Counted from the first letter of the stretch, positions 36,242 to 45,900 are shown. The stretch: DNA of 64,000 nt from Metapseudomonas resinovorans DSM 21078 (GCF_000423545.1 NZ_AUIE01000001.1:186001-250000); one strand, 5' to 3'. Made by a program: numbers and translations. Notes: generated by a model from the letters alone, not told the origin.

Positions 36242-37318
36242 TTATTCGGTGCTCAGCACGCCTCGGCGGATCTGGTCGCGCTCGATGGATTCGAACAGGG
36301 CCTTGAAGTTGCCCTCGCCGAACCCGTCGTCACCCTTGCGCTGGATGAACTCGAAGAACACCGGGCCCATCAGGGTTTCCGAGAAAATCTGCAGCAACAG
36401 GCGTTTGCTGCCGTCTTCGGTGGTGCCGTCCAGCAGGATGCCGCGCGACTGCAACTCGCCTTCCGGCTCGCCGTGGTTCGGCAGGCGGCCCTGGAGCATT
36501 TCGTAGTAGGTGGCCGGTGGCGCGGTCATGAAGCGCATGCCCAGGGATTTGAGTTCGTCCCAGGTCTTGACCAGGTCGTCGGTGAAAAAGGCGACGTGCT
36601 GGATGCCTTCACCGTTGAACTGCATCAGGAACTCTTCGATCTGCCCGGCGCCCTTGGAGGATTCCTCGTTGAGCGGGATGCGGATCATGCCGTCCGGTGC
36701 TGTCATGGCCTTGGAGGTCAGGCCGGTGTACTCGCCCTTGATGTCGAAGTAGCGGATCTCGCGGAAGTTGAACAGCTTCTCGTAGAAGTCCGCCCAGTAG
36801 GCCATGCGACCGCGGTACACGTTGTGGGTCAGGTGGTCGATGATCTTCAGGCCGGCACCCTTCGGGTGGCGGTCGACGCCCTCGATGAATTCGAAGTCGA
36901 TGTCGTAGATCGAGGAGCCTTCGCCGAAACGGTCGATCAGGTACAGCGGCGCGCCGCCGATGCCCTTGATCGCCGGCAGGCGCAGTTCCATCGGTCCGGT
37001 GGGGATCTCGATGGGCTGGGCGCCCAGTTCCAGGGCGCGGGCGTAGGCCTGGTGGGCGTTCTTCACGCGGAAGGCCATGCCGCAGACGGACGGGCCGTGC
37101 TCGGCAGCGAAATAGGCGGCCAGGCTCCTGGGCTCGTTGTTCAGGATCAGGTTGATCTCGCCCTGGCGATACAGGTGCACGTCCTTGGAGCGGTGGGTGG
37201 CGACCTTGGTGAAGCCCATCATGGCGAAGATGGGTTCCAGGGTGTTCGGGGTGGGCGAGGCGAACTCGATGAATTCAAAGCCCATCAGGCCCATGGGGTT
37301 TTCGAAGATGTCAGCCAT
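36242..37318 (-). CDS. hpd: 4-hydroxyphenylpyruvate dioxygenase
   Basis: A 358-residue non-heme iron dioxygenase that converts 4-hydroxyphenylpyruvate to homogentisate. Two vicinal-oxygen-chelate halves are visible: [17 protein letters not shown] at the start and [20 protein letters not shown] with the first iron-ligand His. The second His is in [12 protein letters not shown] and the Glu in [20 protein letters not shown]. The ATG at 37318 has AGGTG 8 bases upstream. It lies 143 bases after maiA in the same direction and probably shares its HmgR-controlled transcript. Confidence 0.97.
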   Translation of the reverse strand: MADIFENPMGLMGFEFIEFASPTPNTLEPIFAMMGFTKVATHRSKDVHLYRQGEINLILNNEPRSLAAYFAAEHGPSVCGMAFRVKNAHQAYARALELGAQPIEIPTGPMELRLPAIKGIGGAPLYLIDRFGEGSSIYDIDFEFIEGVDRHPKGAGLKIIDHLTHNVYRGRMAYWADFYEKLFNFREIRYFDIKGEYTGLTSKAMTAPDGMIRIPLNEESSKGAGQIEEFLMQFNGEGIQHVAFFTDDLVKTWDELKSLGMRFMTAPPATYYEMLQGRLPNHGEPEGELQSRGILLDGTTEDGSKRLLLQIFSETLMGPVFFEFIQRKGDDGFGEGNFKALFESIERDQIRRGVLSTE

Positions 37319-37355
37319 TTTTTGGCACCTCAAGCATTTGATAGAAAGTTATGGG

Positions 37356-37451
37356 TCAATGCGAGGTGGCAGCTGGTGGCGCGCAGGAAATGCCGCGTAC
37401 GCTGCGGGCGAGGTAGTCGCCGATGGTGACTTTGAATCCGAGGCTTTTCAT
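37356..37451 (-). CDS. Possible 31-residue small protein between maiA and hpd
   Basis: ATG at 37451 opens a 31-codon frame, MKSLGFKVTIGDYLARSVRG then ISCAPPAATSH, ending 37 bases before hpd. A weak TGAGG ribosome site lies upstream. The start is protein-like (positively charged, amphipathic), and it occupies almost the whole maiA-hpd gap. I do not recognise it with certainty; it could be a small protein or a translational leader for hpd. Confidence 0.35.
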   Translation of the reverse strand: MKSLGFKVTIGDYLARSVRGISCAPPAATSH

Positions 37452-37461
37452 AGCGGTGGCC

Positions 37462-38094
37462 TCAGGCCGGTTTGTCGGCTTGTTGGTCGGGGTGCGCCTG
37501 GGTGAATGCCGGATGCTCAAGGGCAAGGCATTCGACCCGGGCGATCTTCGGATAGTGTGACAGGTCCAGCTCGAAGCGGCGGGCGGCGTAGACCTGCGGT
37601 AGCAGGTAGACGTCGGCCAGGCCCGGTTCGCCGAAGCAGAAACCTTCGTCGCCAATCAGCGCTTCGACCGCGTTGAAGCCCTCTGCGATCCAGTGACGAA
37701 TCCAGTTAATCACCTCCACTTCCTCCACCTTCAGGCCACGCAGGCGATTGAGCACGGCGACGTTGTGCAACGGGTGGATATCGCAGCCGATGATGGCCGC
37801 TACCGCACGCTGGCGCGCACGTGCTTCCAGGTTCTGGGGCAGGAGTGCCGGTTGGGGAAAGCGCTCTTCGAGGTATTCGATGATGGCAGGGGACTGGATC
37901 AGTACCTGGCCGTTGTCGGTGCGCAGGCTGGGCACGCGGCCCTGGGGATTGATCGACTTGTATTCGGGGGTGTGTTGCTGGCCGCCGTCCTGGATCAGGT
38001 TCACCGGAATATTCCGGGCGTCCAGCCCCTTCAGCGCCAGGGCAATGCGCACCCGGTAGGAGGAGGTGGAGCGGTAATAGGTGTAGAGGTCCAT
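37462..38094 (-). CDS. maiA: Maleylacetoacetate isomerase
   Basis: A 210-residue zeta-class glutathione S-transferase that isomerises maleylacetoacetate to fumarylacetoacetate. The zeta motif SSxxxRVRIAL is present as STSSYRVRIALALKG, with INPQGRVPSLRTDNGQVLIQSPAIIEYLE (seen as NPQGRVPSL and LIQSPAIIEYLE), and the C-terminal GEPGLADVYLLPQVYAARRF. It is upstream of hpd in the same direction and has an HmgR-type operator 60 bases before its start. In many pseudomonads maiA sits with hmgA and fahA; here it is 16 kb away beside hpd. Confidence 0.96.
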   Translation of the reverse strand: MDLYTYYRSTSSYRVRIALALKGLDARNIPVNLIQDGGQQHTPEYKSINPQGRVPSLRTDNGQVLIQSPAIIEYLEERFPQPALLPQNLEARARQRAVAAIIGCDIHPLHNVAVLNRLRGLKVEEVEVINWIRHWIAEGFNAVEALIGDEGFCFGEPGLADVYLLPQVYAARRFELDLSHYPKIARVECLALEHPAFTQAHPDQQADKPA

Positions 38095-38153
38095 GGCAAT
38101 CGCTCGGCGGCAGGCGCTCCGGTGTGCGGTCCGGAAGCCAGCATTGTTATTTT

Positions 38154-38182
38154 CGTAATCAATTTACACTTTGCGTAATTTG
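38154..38182 (-). promoter_or_regulatory. HmgR-type operator upstream of maiA-hpd
   Basis: CGTAATCAATTTAC (38154-38167), 6 bases, CGTAATTTG (38174-38182). The reverse complement of the first part, GTAAATTGATTACG, matches the hmgA site at 21725 in 13 of 14 bases, and the second part is identical. Confidence 0.7.
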
Positions 38183-38306
38183 CGGGCTTGGGGCGGGACT
38201 GTCAAGCAGCGAGCGGCGCCAGGAAAGGCTGTGGGGGGAATTTATTCGCTAAGGGATGCAACGCAGCCCCAGACGAATTCCGCAGGGCAGACCTGCGGTC
38301 TGCTTG

Positions 38307-38477
38307 GCGAATGAATAGGCGATGCCTGCGTTAGCTGTTGCGAGAGATTGACCAGCGGGCCAAGAGCCTTGTAGGAGCTGGCTTGCCAGCGAAACGGGGC
38401 CATTCGCTGGCAAGCCAGCTCCTACGGGCAATGCAGCTGCCTGCAACACGCCATGCAGACATAGCCAATGAATTCGC
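38307..38477. repeat. 171-bp element: terminal inverted repeats around a REP pair
   Basis: The ends GCGAATGAATAGGCGATGCC (continuing CTGCGTTAGCTGTTGC) and GCAGACATAGCCAATGAATT form imperfect inverted repeats related to those at 22636-23137. The core is a REP pair, GTAGGAGCTGGCTTGCCAGC facing GCTGGCAAGCCAGCTCCTAC. The core and flanks are nearly identical to the element at 53783-53945. It lies between the maiA operator and the LtaS-type gene terminator. Confidence 0.85.
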
Positions 38478-38501
38478 CCCCACGATAGAGCGCACAAAAA
38501 G

Positions 38502-38528
38502 AAGGCCCCGCATTGAGCGGGGCCTTTT
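38502..38528 (-). terminator. Rho-independent terminator after LtaS-type gene
   Basis: AAGGCCCCGC and GCGGGGCCTT form a 10-bp stem with loop ATTGA; on the minus strand a short T-rich tract follows. Confidence 0.85.
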
Positions 38529-38531
38529 CAG

Positions 38532-40619
38532 TCACTGGTGCTGCTTGGCGTCCTGCACGCCGGCGGTGTTGTTCAGCAGGCTGCCGGTGGCGGTCTGTAG
38601 GAAGGCTTCCAGGTACTTCTGCAGGCGCGGGTCGCTGTCGCCGGGGATGCGTTCGGCCTTCGCGTTGACCCCCAACTGGTACTGGTACAGGCGCGCCGGG
38701 AAGTCCTTGGGCTGTACCAGGATGCGGTCACTGCTGACGATGGCGACGGTCTGGTCGCTGCCGGACGGCTTGATCACGCCGATGCCCGGGTCGTCGGCTG
38801 GCAGGTTGAGCAGGTCGCGGCCCCAGCACTGGTGCCGAACCTCGCCGCCCAGGCGGCCCATGATCGTGGGCACGACATCGATCTGCGTACCGACGGTGTG
38901 ATTCAGGGTGCCGAACTTTTCCTGCACGCCGGGGCCGATCAACAGCAGCGGCACGTTGAAGCGGAACAGGTCCATCTCGGTGAGTTGCTTGTCACTGCCA
39001 AAGCCATGGTCGCCGACTACCACGAACAGGGTGTCCTTGAAGTAGGGCTCCTTGCGCGCCTTCTCGAAGAACTGGCCCAAGGCCCAGTCGGAGTAGCGCA
39101 TGGCGGTCAGGTGTTCGTCGTGGGCGCCGTGCCCGCTGACCTTTTCCACCGGCAGTTCGGTCGGCAAGGCGTAGGGCGTGTGGTTGGAGAGGGTCTGCAG
39201 CAGGGCATAGAAGGGCTTGTCGGTGGGCATCTTCGCCAGTTCGGCGGCGCCCCGGTCGAACATGTCCTGGTCGGAAACGCCCCAGGTCTTGTCCATGAAC
39301 ACCGGATTGACGAAGTCCTCGCGGCCGACGAAGCGGGTCATGCCCTGGTTGCTGAAGAAGCCGGACTGGTTATCCCACTGGAAGTTGCCGTTGTAGACAT
39401 ACAGATCGTTGTAGTCGCGGGCGCTGAGCAGTTGCGGCAGGCCGGAGAACTTGTGTGCGCCCTCGGGGGTACGCATCAGGTACTCGAAGCTGGGCAGGTT
39501 GGGGAAGCAGGCCATGGTGGCGAACATCCCCTGGTGGGTGTGGGTGCCGTTGGAGAAGAAACGGTCGAACAGCAGACCCTCCTTGGCCAGTTGGTCGAAG
39601 TACGGGGTAATGCCCTCCGGGCTGCCCATGGCGCCGACGTAGCGGCCAGCGAAGCTCTCCATGAGGATGACCACCACGTTGCGGATCGGCAGGGTGCCCT
39701 CGGCTGGCGGGGTGAAGTCACGACGGATGGCGGCCTTGTCGGCATCAACCAGATTGTCGTTGGGCGTCAGGAGCATCTGACGCACGGCCGCCAGGGCTTC
39801 ATCCTCGGGCAGGGTGGCCTTCCAGGCGTTGTCGCGGTGGGAGGAGAAACTGTTCTTGGCGGCGTCCACCAGGGTCAGGGTGCCATTCAGGCCCAACTGG
39901 TTGGCGAACATCGAGTCGGTGGTGAAGGCATCGCCCCAGCGCAGCGGCGGACCTTGGCGCAGGTGGCCGCGGGCGGCAGTAGTCGCGACCACCAGGCAGA
40001 CCAGGAAGACAGCCACACGGGCGAACCAGGGGGCGTGATGGTGAACGGCCGGACGGCCGTGCAGGGCAGGGGATCGTGGGCGGCTCAGCAGGTCCAGGCC
40101 ACGGAACATCAGGTAGAGCACCGCAGTGGCCAGGGCCCAGGCGATCAGGTAGCGACCGACCGGGAAGCCGTTCCAGATCATGCTGGCAACAGTCCCCAGG
40201 TCCTCCTGCATGTACTGGAACACCAGGCTGTTCAGGCGCTGGTGGAACTCGCGATAGAAGTCCAGCTCACTGATGCCGAGGAACAGGGTAAGGCTGGCGA
40301 AGAGTGTCAGCCAGATCCGGTGCAGGCCCCGGGCGGCCATGGCGCGGACGCTGAGCAGGGAAAGCAGCAACGGAACGCAGGCGAACACCACCACGCGCAG
40401 GTCGAAGCGCAGGCCGTTGTAGAAGGCCTCGACGAAGACCGAGGCCGGGCTGTCGCCGATCTGGTCGCTGTTGTACACCAGCAGCGCCACCCGCAGCAGG
40501 CTGTACATCACCATCAGGGCGGCGGCGCTGAGCAGGGTGAAGACGAGGTGGCTCTTGACGGTGGGACGGTCCAGGTTGAACGAGGACTGCCGGGTGGTAA
40601 CGGGTTCCTGTGCGGTCAT
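38532..40619 (-). CDS. LTA synthase family sulfatase-fold phosphotransferase
   Basis: About 695 residues from the ATG at 40619; upstream ATGs at 40631 and 40661 are possible. Five N-terminal transmembrane helices (for example LVFTLLSAAALMVMYSLLRV and VVVFACVPLLLSLLSV) are followed by a periplasmic alkaline-phosphatase-like domain. The metal site and nucleophile are in VVILMESFAGRYVGAMGSP and FFSNGTHTHQGMFA (Thr of NGT), with LFVVVGDHGFGSDKQ near 550. In Gram-negative bacteria this family moves phosphoglycerol or phosphoethanolamine groups to periplasmic glucans or lipids. The exact acceptor cannot be read here. Confidence 0.9.
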   Translation of the reverse strand: MTAQEPVTTRQSSFNLDRPTVKSHLVFTLLSAAALMVMYSLLRVALLVYNSDQIGDSPASVFVEAFYNGLRFDLRVVVFACVPLLLSLLSVRAMAARGLHRIWLTLFASLTLFLGISELDFYREFHQRLNSLVFQYMQEDLGTVASMIWNGFPVGRYLIAWALATAVLYLMFRGLDLLSRPRSPALHGRPAVHHHAPWFARVAVFLVCLVVATTAARGHLRQGPPLRWGDAFTTDSMFANQLGLNGTLTLVDAAKNSFSSHRDNAWKATLPEDEALAAVRQMLLTPNDNLVDADKAAIRRDFTPPAEGTLPIRNVVVILMESFAGRYVGAMGSPEGITPYFDQLAKEGLLFDRFFSNGTHTHQGMFATMACFPNLPSFEYLMRTPEGAHKFSGLPQLLSARDYNDLYVYNGNFQWDNQSGFFSNQGMTRFVGREDFVNPVFMDKTWGVSDQDMFDRGAAELAKMPTDKPFYALLQTLSNHTPYALPTELPVEKVSGHGAHDEHLTAMRYSDWALGQFFEKARKEPYFKDTLFVVVGDHGFGSDKQLTEMDLFRFNVPLLLIGPGVQEKFGTLNHTVGTQIDVVPTIMGRLGGEVRHQCWGRDLLNLPADDPGIGVIKPSGSDQTVAIVSSDRILVQPKDFPARLYQYQLGVNAKAERIPGDSDPRLQKYLEAFLQTATGSLLNNTAGVQDAKQHQ

Positions 40620-40874
40620 GCGATCAAGCATCCATAGGTCTACTTCAAGTCGGGGCGGCATCTCTAGGGAACTGCTGCCGGAGGCAAGAAGACCACCTGA
40701 TGGCACATTGGTTCCAATAAAGCCCGCCGAGGCCGGCGGACTGTGCCAGACAGAATGTGAAAAAAACGTCGAATGAACGGCGATTGGTCGCGTTGTGGGG
40801 CGTGTTCAGCCGCGATGATTGCCGATCGTCGCTCCAGTAGCCGCCCAGGGAGCCGAAGCTGCGCAGCGCTGTAC

Positions 40875-41789
40875 TCAACCCTCGCGGCGTTCTCGAATGG
40901 CGGCGGCCTCGCGGGTCACCAGCTCGATGAACGACAGTGCCAGGGGCGAGCGTTCACTGCGTTTGCGTACCAGCCAGACGGCGGTAGTCGCGCCCGGGTC
41001 CAGTAGGGTGCGATAGACCACACCGTCGACGCGGGTGCGGCGGAACGAGGCGGGCAGCACCGATACCCCAAGTCCAGCCGATACCAGGCCGATGATGGTC
41101 ATGGCTTCGCTGGCTTCCTGGGCGACGCGGGGCAGGAAGCCAGCATTGCGGGCGAGCTCGAGCATCTGATCGTAGAGGCCGGTACCGAAGGTGCGCGGGA
41201 AAAACACGAAGGGTTCCTCCGCCAGGGCGCTGAAATGGATGCCGTCCTCGCTTCCGACGGCCAGGGGGTGGTCGGCGCGCAGGATGGCCACCAGCGGCTC
41301 GCTGAAGAGCTCCACGGCCAGCAGGTTGTCCGGCAGGTTGAGCGGGCGTATCACCCCCACCTGCACGCTGTCGTCCAGCAGCGCCTTGACCGTTTCCGCG
41401 CTGCTGCCCTCGGTAAGTTCCAGGTGCACATCCGGATAGGCCTGGCGGAAGGCGTGGATGCTGCGGGGAATGCTGGAGGTGAACGGGGCGGACGAGGTGA
41501 AGCCCACCTTCAGCTCACCCAACTCGCCACGATGGGCGCGGCGCGCCAGTTGCACGGCCTTGTCCACTTGCACCAGCACCTGTCGGGCCTCGTCGAGGAA
41601 GCGCCGGCCGGCTTCGGTCAGTTCCACCCGGCGGTTGGTGCGTTCCAGCAGGCGTGCGCCGATTTCTTCTTCCAGGGCCTGGATCTGCTGGCTCAGCGGA
41701 GGCTGGGAGATGCCCAGTTGCTCGGCGGCTCGACCGAAGTGCAGTTCCTCGGCCACGGCGATGAAGTAGCGCAGATGTCTCAGTTCCAT
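40875..41789 (-). CDS. LysR regulator, BenM/CatM-like, paired with MFS gene
   Basis: A 304-residue LysR regulator starting MELRHLRYFIAVAEELHFGR (ATG at 41789). The helix-turn-helix continues AAEQLGISQPPLSQQIQALE, and the effector domain runs from about 90 to 295 (GELGELKVGFTSSAPFTSSI). It is divergent from an MFS exporter gene across a 174-bp AT-rich gap. The same LysR/MFS arrangement exists as ynfL-ynfM in E. coli, which supports local control of the exporter. Confidence 0.92.
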   Translation of the reverse strand: MELRHLRYFIAVAEELHFGRAAEQLGISQPPLSQQIQALEEEIGARLLERTNRRVELTEAGRRFLDEARQVLVQVDKAVQLARRAHRGELGELKVGFTSSAPFTSSIPRSIHAFRQAYPDVHLELTEGSSAETVKALLDDSVQVGVIRPLNLPDNLLAVELFSEPLVAILRADHPLAVGSEDGIHFSALAEEPFVFFPRTFGTGLYDQMLELARNAGFLPRVAQEASEAMTIIGLVSAGLGVSVLPASFRRTRVDGVVYRTLLDPGATTAVWLVRKRSERSPLALSFIELVTREAAAIRERREG

Positions 41790-41963
41790 GGCGCGGCCTA
41801 TTGATATGTTTAGCGTATTAAATGTGTCGAATAATATATTGGAGATAATATAAACCGCCCGATATCCTTCGTCCCATAACCCCAACAACGAATATTCCCA
41901 GCCCCTGATTCAGGCGGCACGGCCTCGTTGTGCCTGCTCGCCGCAATCTTCCGAAGGTGTCCC

Positions 41964-43289
41964 GTGAGCAAATCCCAGGCAGTACTCAAGACCGAAGACG
42001 ACCCCGCGTTTAGCGAGGCGGTGCGTGACGCAGCCAGTGAGCTGCCGGATGCCGCCGCCAACGACCCCGACCTTCCCACCTACATTCGCAAAGGCACGCC
42101 GCAGTTCATGCGCACGTCGCTGGCGCTGTTTTCCGGCGGTTTCGCCACTTTTGCCCTGCTGTACTGCATGCAACCGATGATGCCGGTGCTGTCCAGGGCC
42201 TTCTCCATCACCGCTGCCCAGAGCAGCCTGGCGCTTTCGGTATCCACCGCCATGCTCGCCCTCGGCCTGCTGGTGACCGGCCCGCTGTCCGACGCCATCG
42301 GCCGCAAGCCGGTGATGGTGGTGTCGCTGATCGCCGCCGCCCTGTTCACCCTGGCCAGTGCCGTCATGCCGACCTGGGAAGGCGTGCTGGTGATGCGCGC
42401 CCTGGTCGGGCTTTCGCTGAGCGGCCTGGCCGCCGTGGCCATGACCTACCTCAGCGAGGAGATCCACCCGCATCACCTCGGTTTCTCGATGGGCCTCTAC
42501 ATCAGCGGCAACGCCATTGGCGGTATGAGCGGGCGCCTGATCAGCGGCGTGCTGGTGGACTTCGTCTCCTGGCACGCGGCGCTGGCCGTGCTCGGCGGCC
42601 TGGCGCTGCTGGCCGGCGTGGTGTTCTGGCGCGTGTTGCCGGAGTCAAAGCACTTCCGTCCTCAGCCGCTCAAACCGTCCACCCTGATGGAAGGCTATCG
42701 CCTGCACTTCCGTGATGCGGGCCTGCCCTGGCTGTTCCTTACCGGGTTCCTGCTGATGGGCGCTTTCGTCACCCTGTTCAACTACATCGGCTACCGACTG
42801 CTGGCATCTCCCTACCAGATGACCCAGGCCGTGGTGGGCGTGCTCTCGGTGGTTTACCTGTCGGGTATCTACAGCTCGGCCTGGGTCGGTTCCCTGGCGG
42901 ACAAGCTGGGCCGGCGCAAGGTGCTCTGGGCTGCCATCCTGTTGATGCTGGGGGGGCTGGTGCTGACCCTGTTCAGCCCGTTGGGGGTGATCCTGGCCGG
43001 CATGGCGATCTTCACCTTCGGTTTCTTTGGTGCGCATTCGGTGGCCAGCAGCTGGATAGGCCGCCGCGCCCAGAATGCCAAGGGCCAGGCCTCGTCGCTG
43101 TACCTGTTCAGCTACTACGTCGGTTCCAGCCTGGCCGGCACCCTCGGCGGCCTGTTCTGGCACCACTACGGCTGGCAGGGTGTCGGCCTGTTCATCGGTG
43201 CCTTGCTGGTAGTCGCGGTGGCGGTGGCCTTGCACCTGGCACGGCTGCCGGCACTGCCGGGCAATGCCATCGTGCAGCCGGCGCATTGA
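41964..43289 (+). CDS. MFS transporter (YnfM-like)
   Basis: A 441-residue major facilitator with 12 predicted helices, from a GTG at 41964 preceded by AAGGTG. A soluble N-terminal tail of about 45 residues precedes helix 1 (LFSGGFATFALLYCMQPMMP). The MFS A-motif is GPLSDAIGRKPVMV in the first half and GSLADKLGRRKVLW in the second. MTYLSEEIHPHHLGFSMGLYI is typical of the YnfM branch, which includes putative drug or sugar-efflux proteins. Substrate unknown. Confidence 0.92.
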   Translation: MSKSQAVLKTEDDPAFSEAVRDAASELPDAAANDPDLPTYIRKGTPQFMRTSLALFSGGFATFALLYCMQPMMPVLSRAFSITAAQSSLALSVSTAMLALGLLVTGPLSDAIGRKPVMVVSLIAAALFTLASAVMPTWEGVLVMRALVGLSLSGLAAVAMTYLSEEIHPHHLGFSMGLYISGNAIGGMSGRLISGVLVDFVSWHAALAVLGGLALLAGVVFWRVLPESKHFRPQPLKPSTLMEGYRLHFRDAGLPWLFLTGFLLMGAFVTLFNYIGYRLLASPYQMTQAVVGVLSVVYLSGIYSSAWVGSLADKLGRRKVLWAAILLMLGGLVLTLFSPLGVILAGMAIFTFGFFGAHSVASSWIGRRAQNAKGQASSLYLFSYYVGSSLAGTLGGLFWHHYGWQGVGLFIGALLVVAVAVALHLARLPALPGNAIVQPAH

Positions 43290-43295
43290 CCGTTC

Positions 43296-43324
43296 CACCC
43301 GGGCCCGCCAGGCGGGCCCGGGTG
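43296..43324 (+). terminator. Perfect GC-rich hairpin after MFS gene
   Basis: CACCCGGGCCCGCC, one A, then GGCGGGCCCGGGTG: a 14-bp perfect stem 7 bases after the MFS stop. There is no T tract. Confidence 0.6.
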
Positions 43325-43452
43325 CGACAACACGTCTCCCTCCGGTCATGGCCAGGGCTGGCAGAATGCCCGCCTACCCACCGACCAGAGTGGGAGCGAC
43401 CCTGCCTTTCATGCGTGCACACCCCAGTTCCTTCAACGCCGGGAAGTACAGC

Positions 43453-43773
43453 ATGAGCATCACCTCCACCGACATCTGCAACGCCGCCGACGCCCTCCAG
43501 GGTTTTGTCGGCTTCAACCGCAAGCTGGGCAAGTACATCGTTCGTTTCAGCGAAGACTCGTTCGGCATGGACGTGCCCGACGACAGCATCACGCCGGCCT
43601 GCGAGTTCGTCTGGGTGGCGAAATCCGGCCAGGTGATGACGCTCAGCCGCGAATGCCTGCAGATCCTCCTGGAACAGAACATCAACGACCGCCTCAACCT
43701 GGGTGATGCGTTGCTGATTTACCTGCGCCGCACCGACCTGCCGGAAATCAGCGCCGAGCGCTTGCGGCTCTGA
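43453..43773 (+). CDS. Conserved hypothetical protein, 106 aa
   Basis: Starts MSITSTDICNAADALQGFVG with a GGGAAG ribosome site, continues FNRKLGKYIVRFSEDSFGMD and ends LPEISAERLRL. It is a soluble alpha/beta-like protein without signal peptide, membrane helix or a motif I know. I have the impression of Pseudomonas homologues annotated only as hypothetical. It stands alone between the MFS gene and a small exported protein. Confidence 0.7.
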   Translation: MSITSTDICNAADALQGFVGFNRKLGKYIVRFSEDSFGMDVPDDSITPACEFVWVAKSGQVMTLSRECLQILLEQNINDRLNLGDALLIYLRRTDLPEISAERLRL

Positions 43774-43930
43774 TGCTGTAAGCGGAGCTGGAAGGCGTCC
43801 GGGTCGGTGCATGGCGGACCGAACCCTTCGATGCGGGGCGACGAGGCAAGGCATCGCAGGCCCTGCAGTGCGTGTGGTGCCGGGTGCTATAACTGAAAGC
43901 CTTGGGGGATTCACCGTGGAGGGCACCGTC

Positions 43931-44266
43931 ATGGCACGCCTCGGAATCCTGCTATCAGTCCTGGCCGTGCCGGGCGCCTGGGCGACCGGCTATGGCGATT
44001 CCTATTACGGGGTCGGTCCCTACCTTGGTACTGCTTATTACCCCAGCCGCCCCCTGCAACCCTACGTCTCTCCGCCGCCCCAACCCTTCGCCGACCTGCC
44101 GCCGCAAACCTTCATCGTGGTGCCGGACTATCACCAGTTCCGCGACGCGCAGTTGCCTCGCGTCAGCACTGAGAAGCCGCAGGTTCTGATTCGCACCTTC
44201 GATCCGGCGCTGGGTGTGTATCGGGATACTGAGGTCAGGGAGGGGGAAGGAGAGGGGCTGCCCTAG
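43931..44266 (+). CDS. Small exported Pro/Tyr-rich protein
   Basis: A 111-residue protein with a short signal peptide (MARLGILLSVLAVPGAWA) and a mature part rich in Tyr and Pro (GYGDSYYGVGPYLGTAYYPS, PYVSPPPQPFADLPPQTF). It ends with the strand-like QVLIRTFDPALGVYRDTEVR. GGAGGG lies upstream of the ATG. The 3' end overlaps the convergent GlxA-type gene by 4 bases. No family recognised. Confidence 0.6.
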   Translation: MARLGILLSVLAVPGAWATGYGDSYYGVGPYLGTAYYPSRPLQPYVSPPPQPFADLPPQTFIVVPDYHQFRDAQLPRVSTEKPQVLIRTFDPALGVYRDTEVREGEGEGLP

Positions 44267-45237
44267 CTCGCACTTCTGCGCCCAAACCGCCGCCGGTAAT
44301 CCGTGGGCGACAGCCCGACCATCTTGTTGAACACCTTCCTGAAGGCCGCCGGGTCCTGGTAGCCGACTTCCCAGGCGATCTGGTCCACCGAGCGGTTGGT
44401 CAGTTCCAGCAGTTCACGGGCCTTGGCGGCGCGCAGTTGCTGGCAGTACTCGGTGGGTCGCAGACCGGTGGCCTGCTGGAAGCGGCGCAGGAAGGTGCGT
44501 TCGCCCAGCCCGGCCTGGTCGGCCATGGCGGGCAGGCTGACGTTGCGTGCGTCCTGGCGCTGCAGCCAGTGCTGCACCTTGAGCACGGCCTCGTCGCCAT
44601 GGTTGAGGCGCGGGGTGAAGCGGCGGAAGTACTGCTGGGAGTGGCGGGGCAGGTCGAGCGCCAGGAAGCGCGCGGTGTCTGCGGCAATGGTTGGCCCCAG
44701 CAATCGGTCCACCAGGGTCAGGCCCAGGTCGGTCCAGGCCATCACGCCGCCAGCGGTGATGATGTCGCCGTCGTCCACCACCAGTTTGTCGGCATCCACT
44801 TTCACGTCCGGATAGCGCTCGGCCAGGTCCTTGGCCAGGCTCCAGTGGGTGGTCATGGCGCGGCCGGCGAGCAGGCCCGTCTGCGCCAGCACGAATGCAC
44901 CGGCGCACACCGAGCTCAAGGTCACGCCCTCTGCATGCTGGCGGGTGAGCCAGTTGGCGAAGGGCTGCAGGGTTGCGGTCGAGGGCAGTGAACCGATGCA
45001 AGGCAGCGCCACCACCACCGCGACACGGCTGTCGGCGTCGGGGTGGCTGTCGAGGGTGCAGCGTAGCTCGCCGTCATCGCCAGCCGTCCAGTGGCGCACC
45101 CGCAGCAGGGGAAGGTCGGCGTCGGTGTGCTCGGCGGCCATACGATTGGCCACCGTGAACAGGTCGGAGAGACCGTGGGCCGCCGCGAGCTGGGCACCGG
45201 GATAGAGCAGGAGGCCGATCTCCAGCGTGGTCTTCAT
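44263..45237 (-). CDS. GlxA family AraC-type transcriptional regulator
   Basis: A 324-residue regulator with an N-terminal DJ-1/PfpI-like domain (residues 1-190) and a C-terminal AraC helix-turn-helix pair (about 215-320). The DJ-1 nucleophile-elbow Cys is kept (LSSVCAGAFVLAQTGLLAGR). The AraC part reads LPAMADQAGLGERTFLRRFQ, and the second helix-turn-helix VDQIAWEVGYQDPAAFRKVF ends GLSPTDYRRRFGR. It is divergent, by 105 bp, from a cysteine hydrolase and an alpha/beta hydrolase that it probably controls. Confidence 0.93.
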   Translation of the reverse strand: MKTTLEIGLLLYPGAQLAAAHGLSDLFTVANRMAAEHTDADLPLLRVRHWTAGDDGELRCTLDSHPDADSRVAVVVALPCIGSLPSTATLQPFANWLTRQHAEGVTLSSVCAGAFVLAQTGLLAGRAMTTHWSLAKDLAERYPDVKVDADKLVVDDGDIITAGGVMAWTDLGLTLVDRLLGPTIAADTARFLALDLPRHSQQYFRRFTPRLNHGDEAVLKVQHWLQRQDARNVSLPAMADQAGLGERTFLRRFQQATGLRPTEYCQQLRAAKARELLELTNRSVDQIAWEVGYQDPAAFRKVFNKMVGLSPTDYRRRFGRRSAS

Positions 45238-45342
45238 TGTCAGTTCTTCCTGCGAATTTGTCGGTTGCGCCGATCCCCGCCCGGCGCTGAAAGGTTCACC
45301 TTAGATCCCACGCAACCACCCCCACAACCTGAGGTGAACATC

Positions 45343-45900
45343 ATGAGCAAGCAAGCCGTTATCGTAGTCGACATCCAGAAAGACTATTTCCCCGGTGGCC
45401 TCTGGACCCTCCACGGCGCGGACGCCGCAGCCGACAAGGCCGCCCGGATCATCGCCGGTGCCCGTGAGGCAGGCGACCTGGTGGTTCACATCCGTCACGA
45501 GTTCACCAGCCCGGATGCGCCCTTCTTCCGGCCTGGCTCGGAGGGCGCGCACATCCATCCGAAAGTGCTGAATGCACCGGGCGAGCCGGTGGTCCTGAAG
45601 CACTTCGTCAACTCCTTCCGCGAAACCGGACTGAAGGACATCCTCGACAGCAACGGCGTGGAGAAGGTGACGGTCGTCGGCAGCATGAGCCACATGTGCG
45701 TCGATGGCATCACCCGCGCAGCGGCCGACTATGGTTATCAGGTCACGGTGGTCCACGATGCCTGCGCCTCGCGGGACCTGGAATTCAACGGCAAGGTCGT
45801 CCCCGCTGAACAGGTCCATGGTGCCTTCATGGCTGCACTGGCATTCGCCTACGCCACTGTGATTTCCACTGACGAATACCTCGCGCAGCAGGGCCAGTAA
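45343..45900 (+). CDS. Isochorismatase-family cysteine hydrolase
   Basis: A 185-residue amidase-like enzyme. The catalytic triad region is seen as [14 protein letters not shown] (Asp10), the Lys in [10 protein letters not shown], and the Cys in [20 protein letters not shown]. It belongs to the nicotinamidase/isochorismatase fold; substrate unknown. It is the first gene of a pair with the alpha/beta hydrolase at 45990 and is divergent from the GlxA-type regulator. Confidence 0.92.
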   Translation: MSKQAVIVVDIQKDYFPGGLWTLHGADAAADKAARIIAGAREAGDLVVHIRHEFTSPDAPFFRPGSEGAHIHPKVLNAPGEPVVLKHFVNSFRETGLKDILDSNGVEKVTVVGSMSHMCVDGITRAAADYGYQVTVVHDACASRDLEFNGKVVPAEQVHGAFMAALAFAYATVISTDEYLAQQGQ

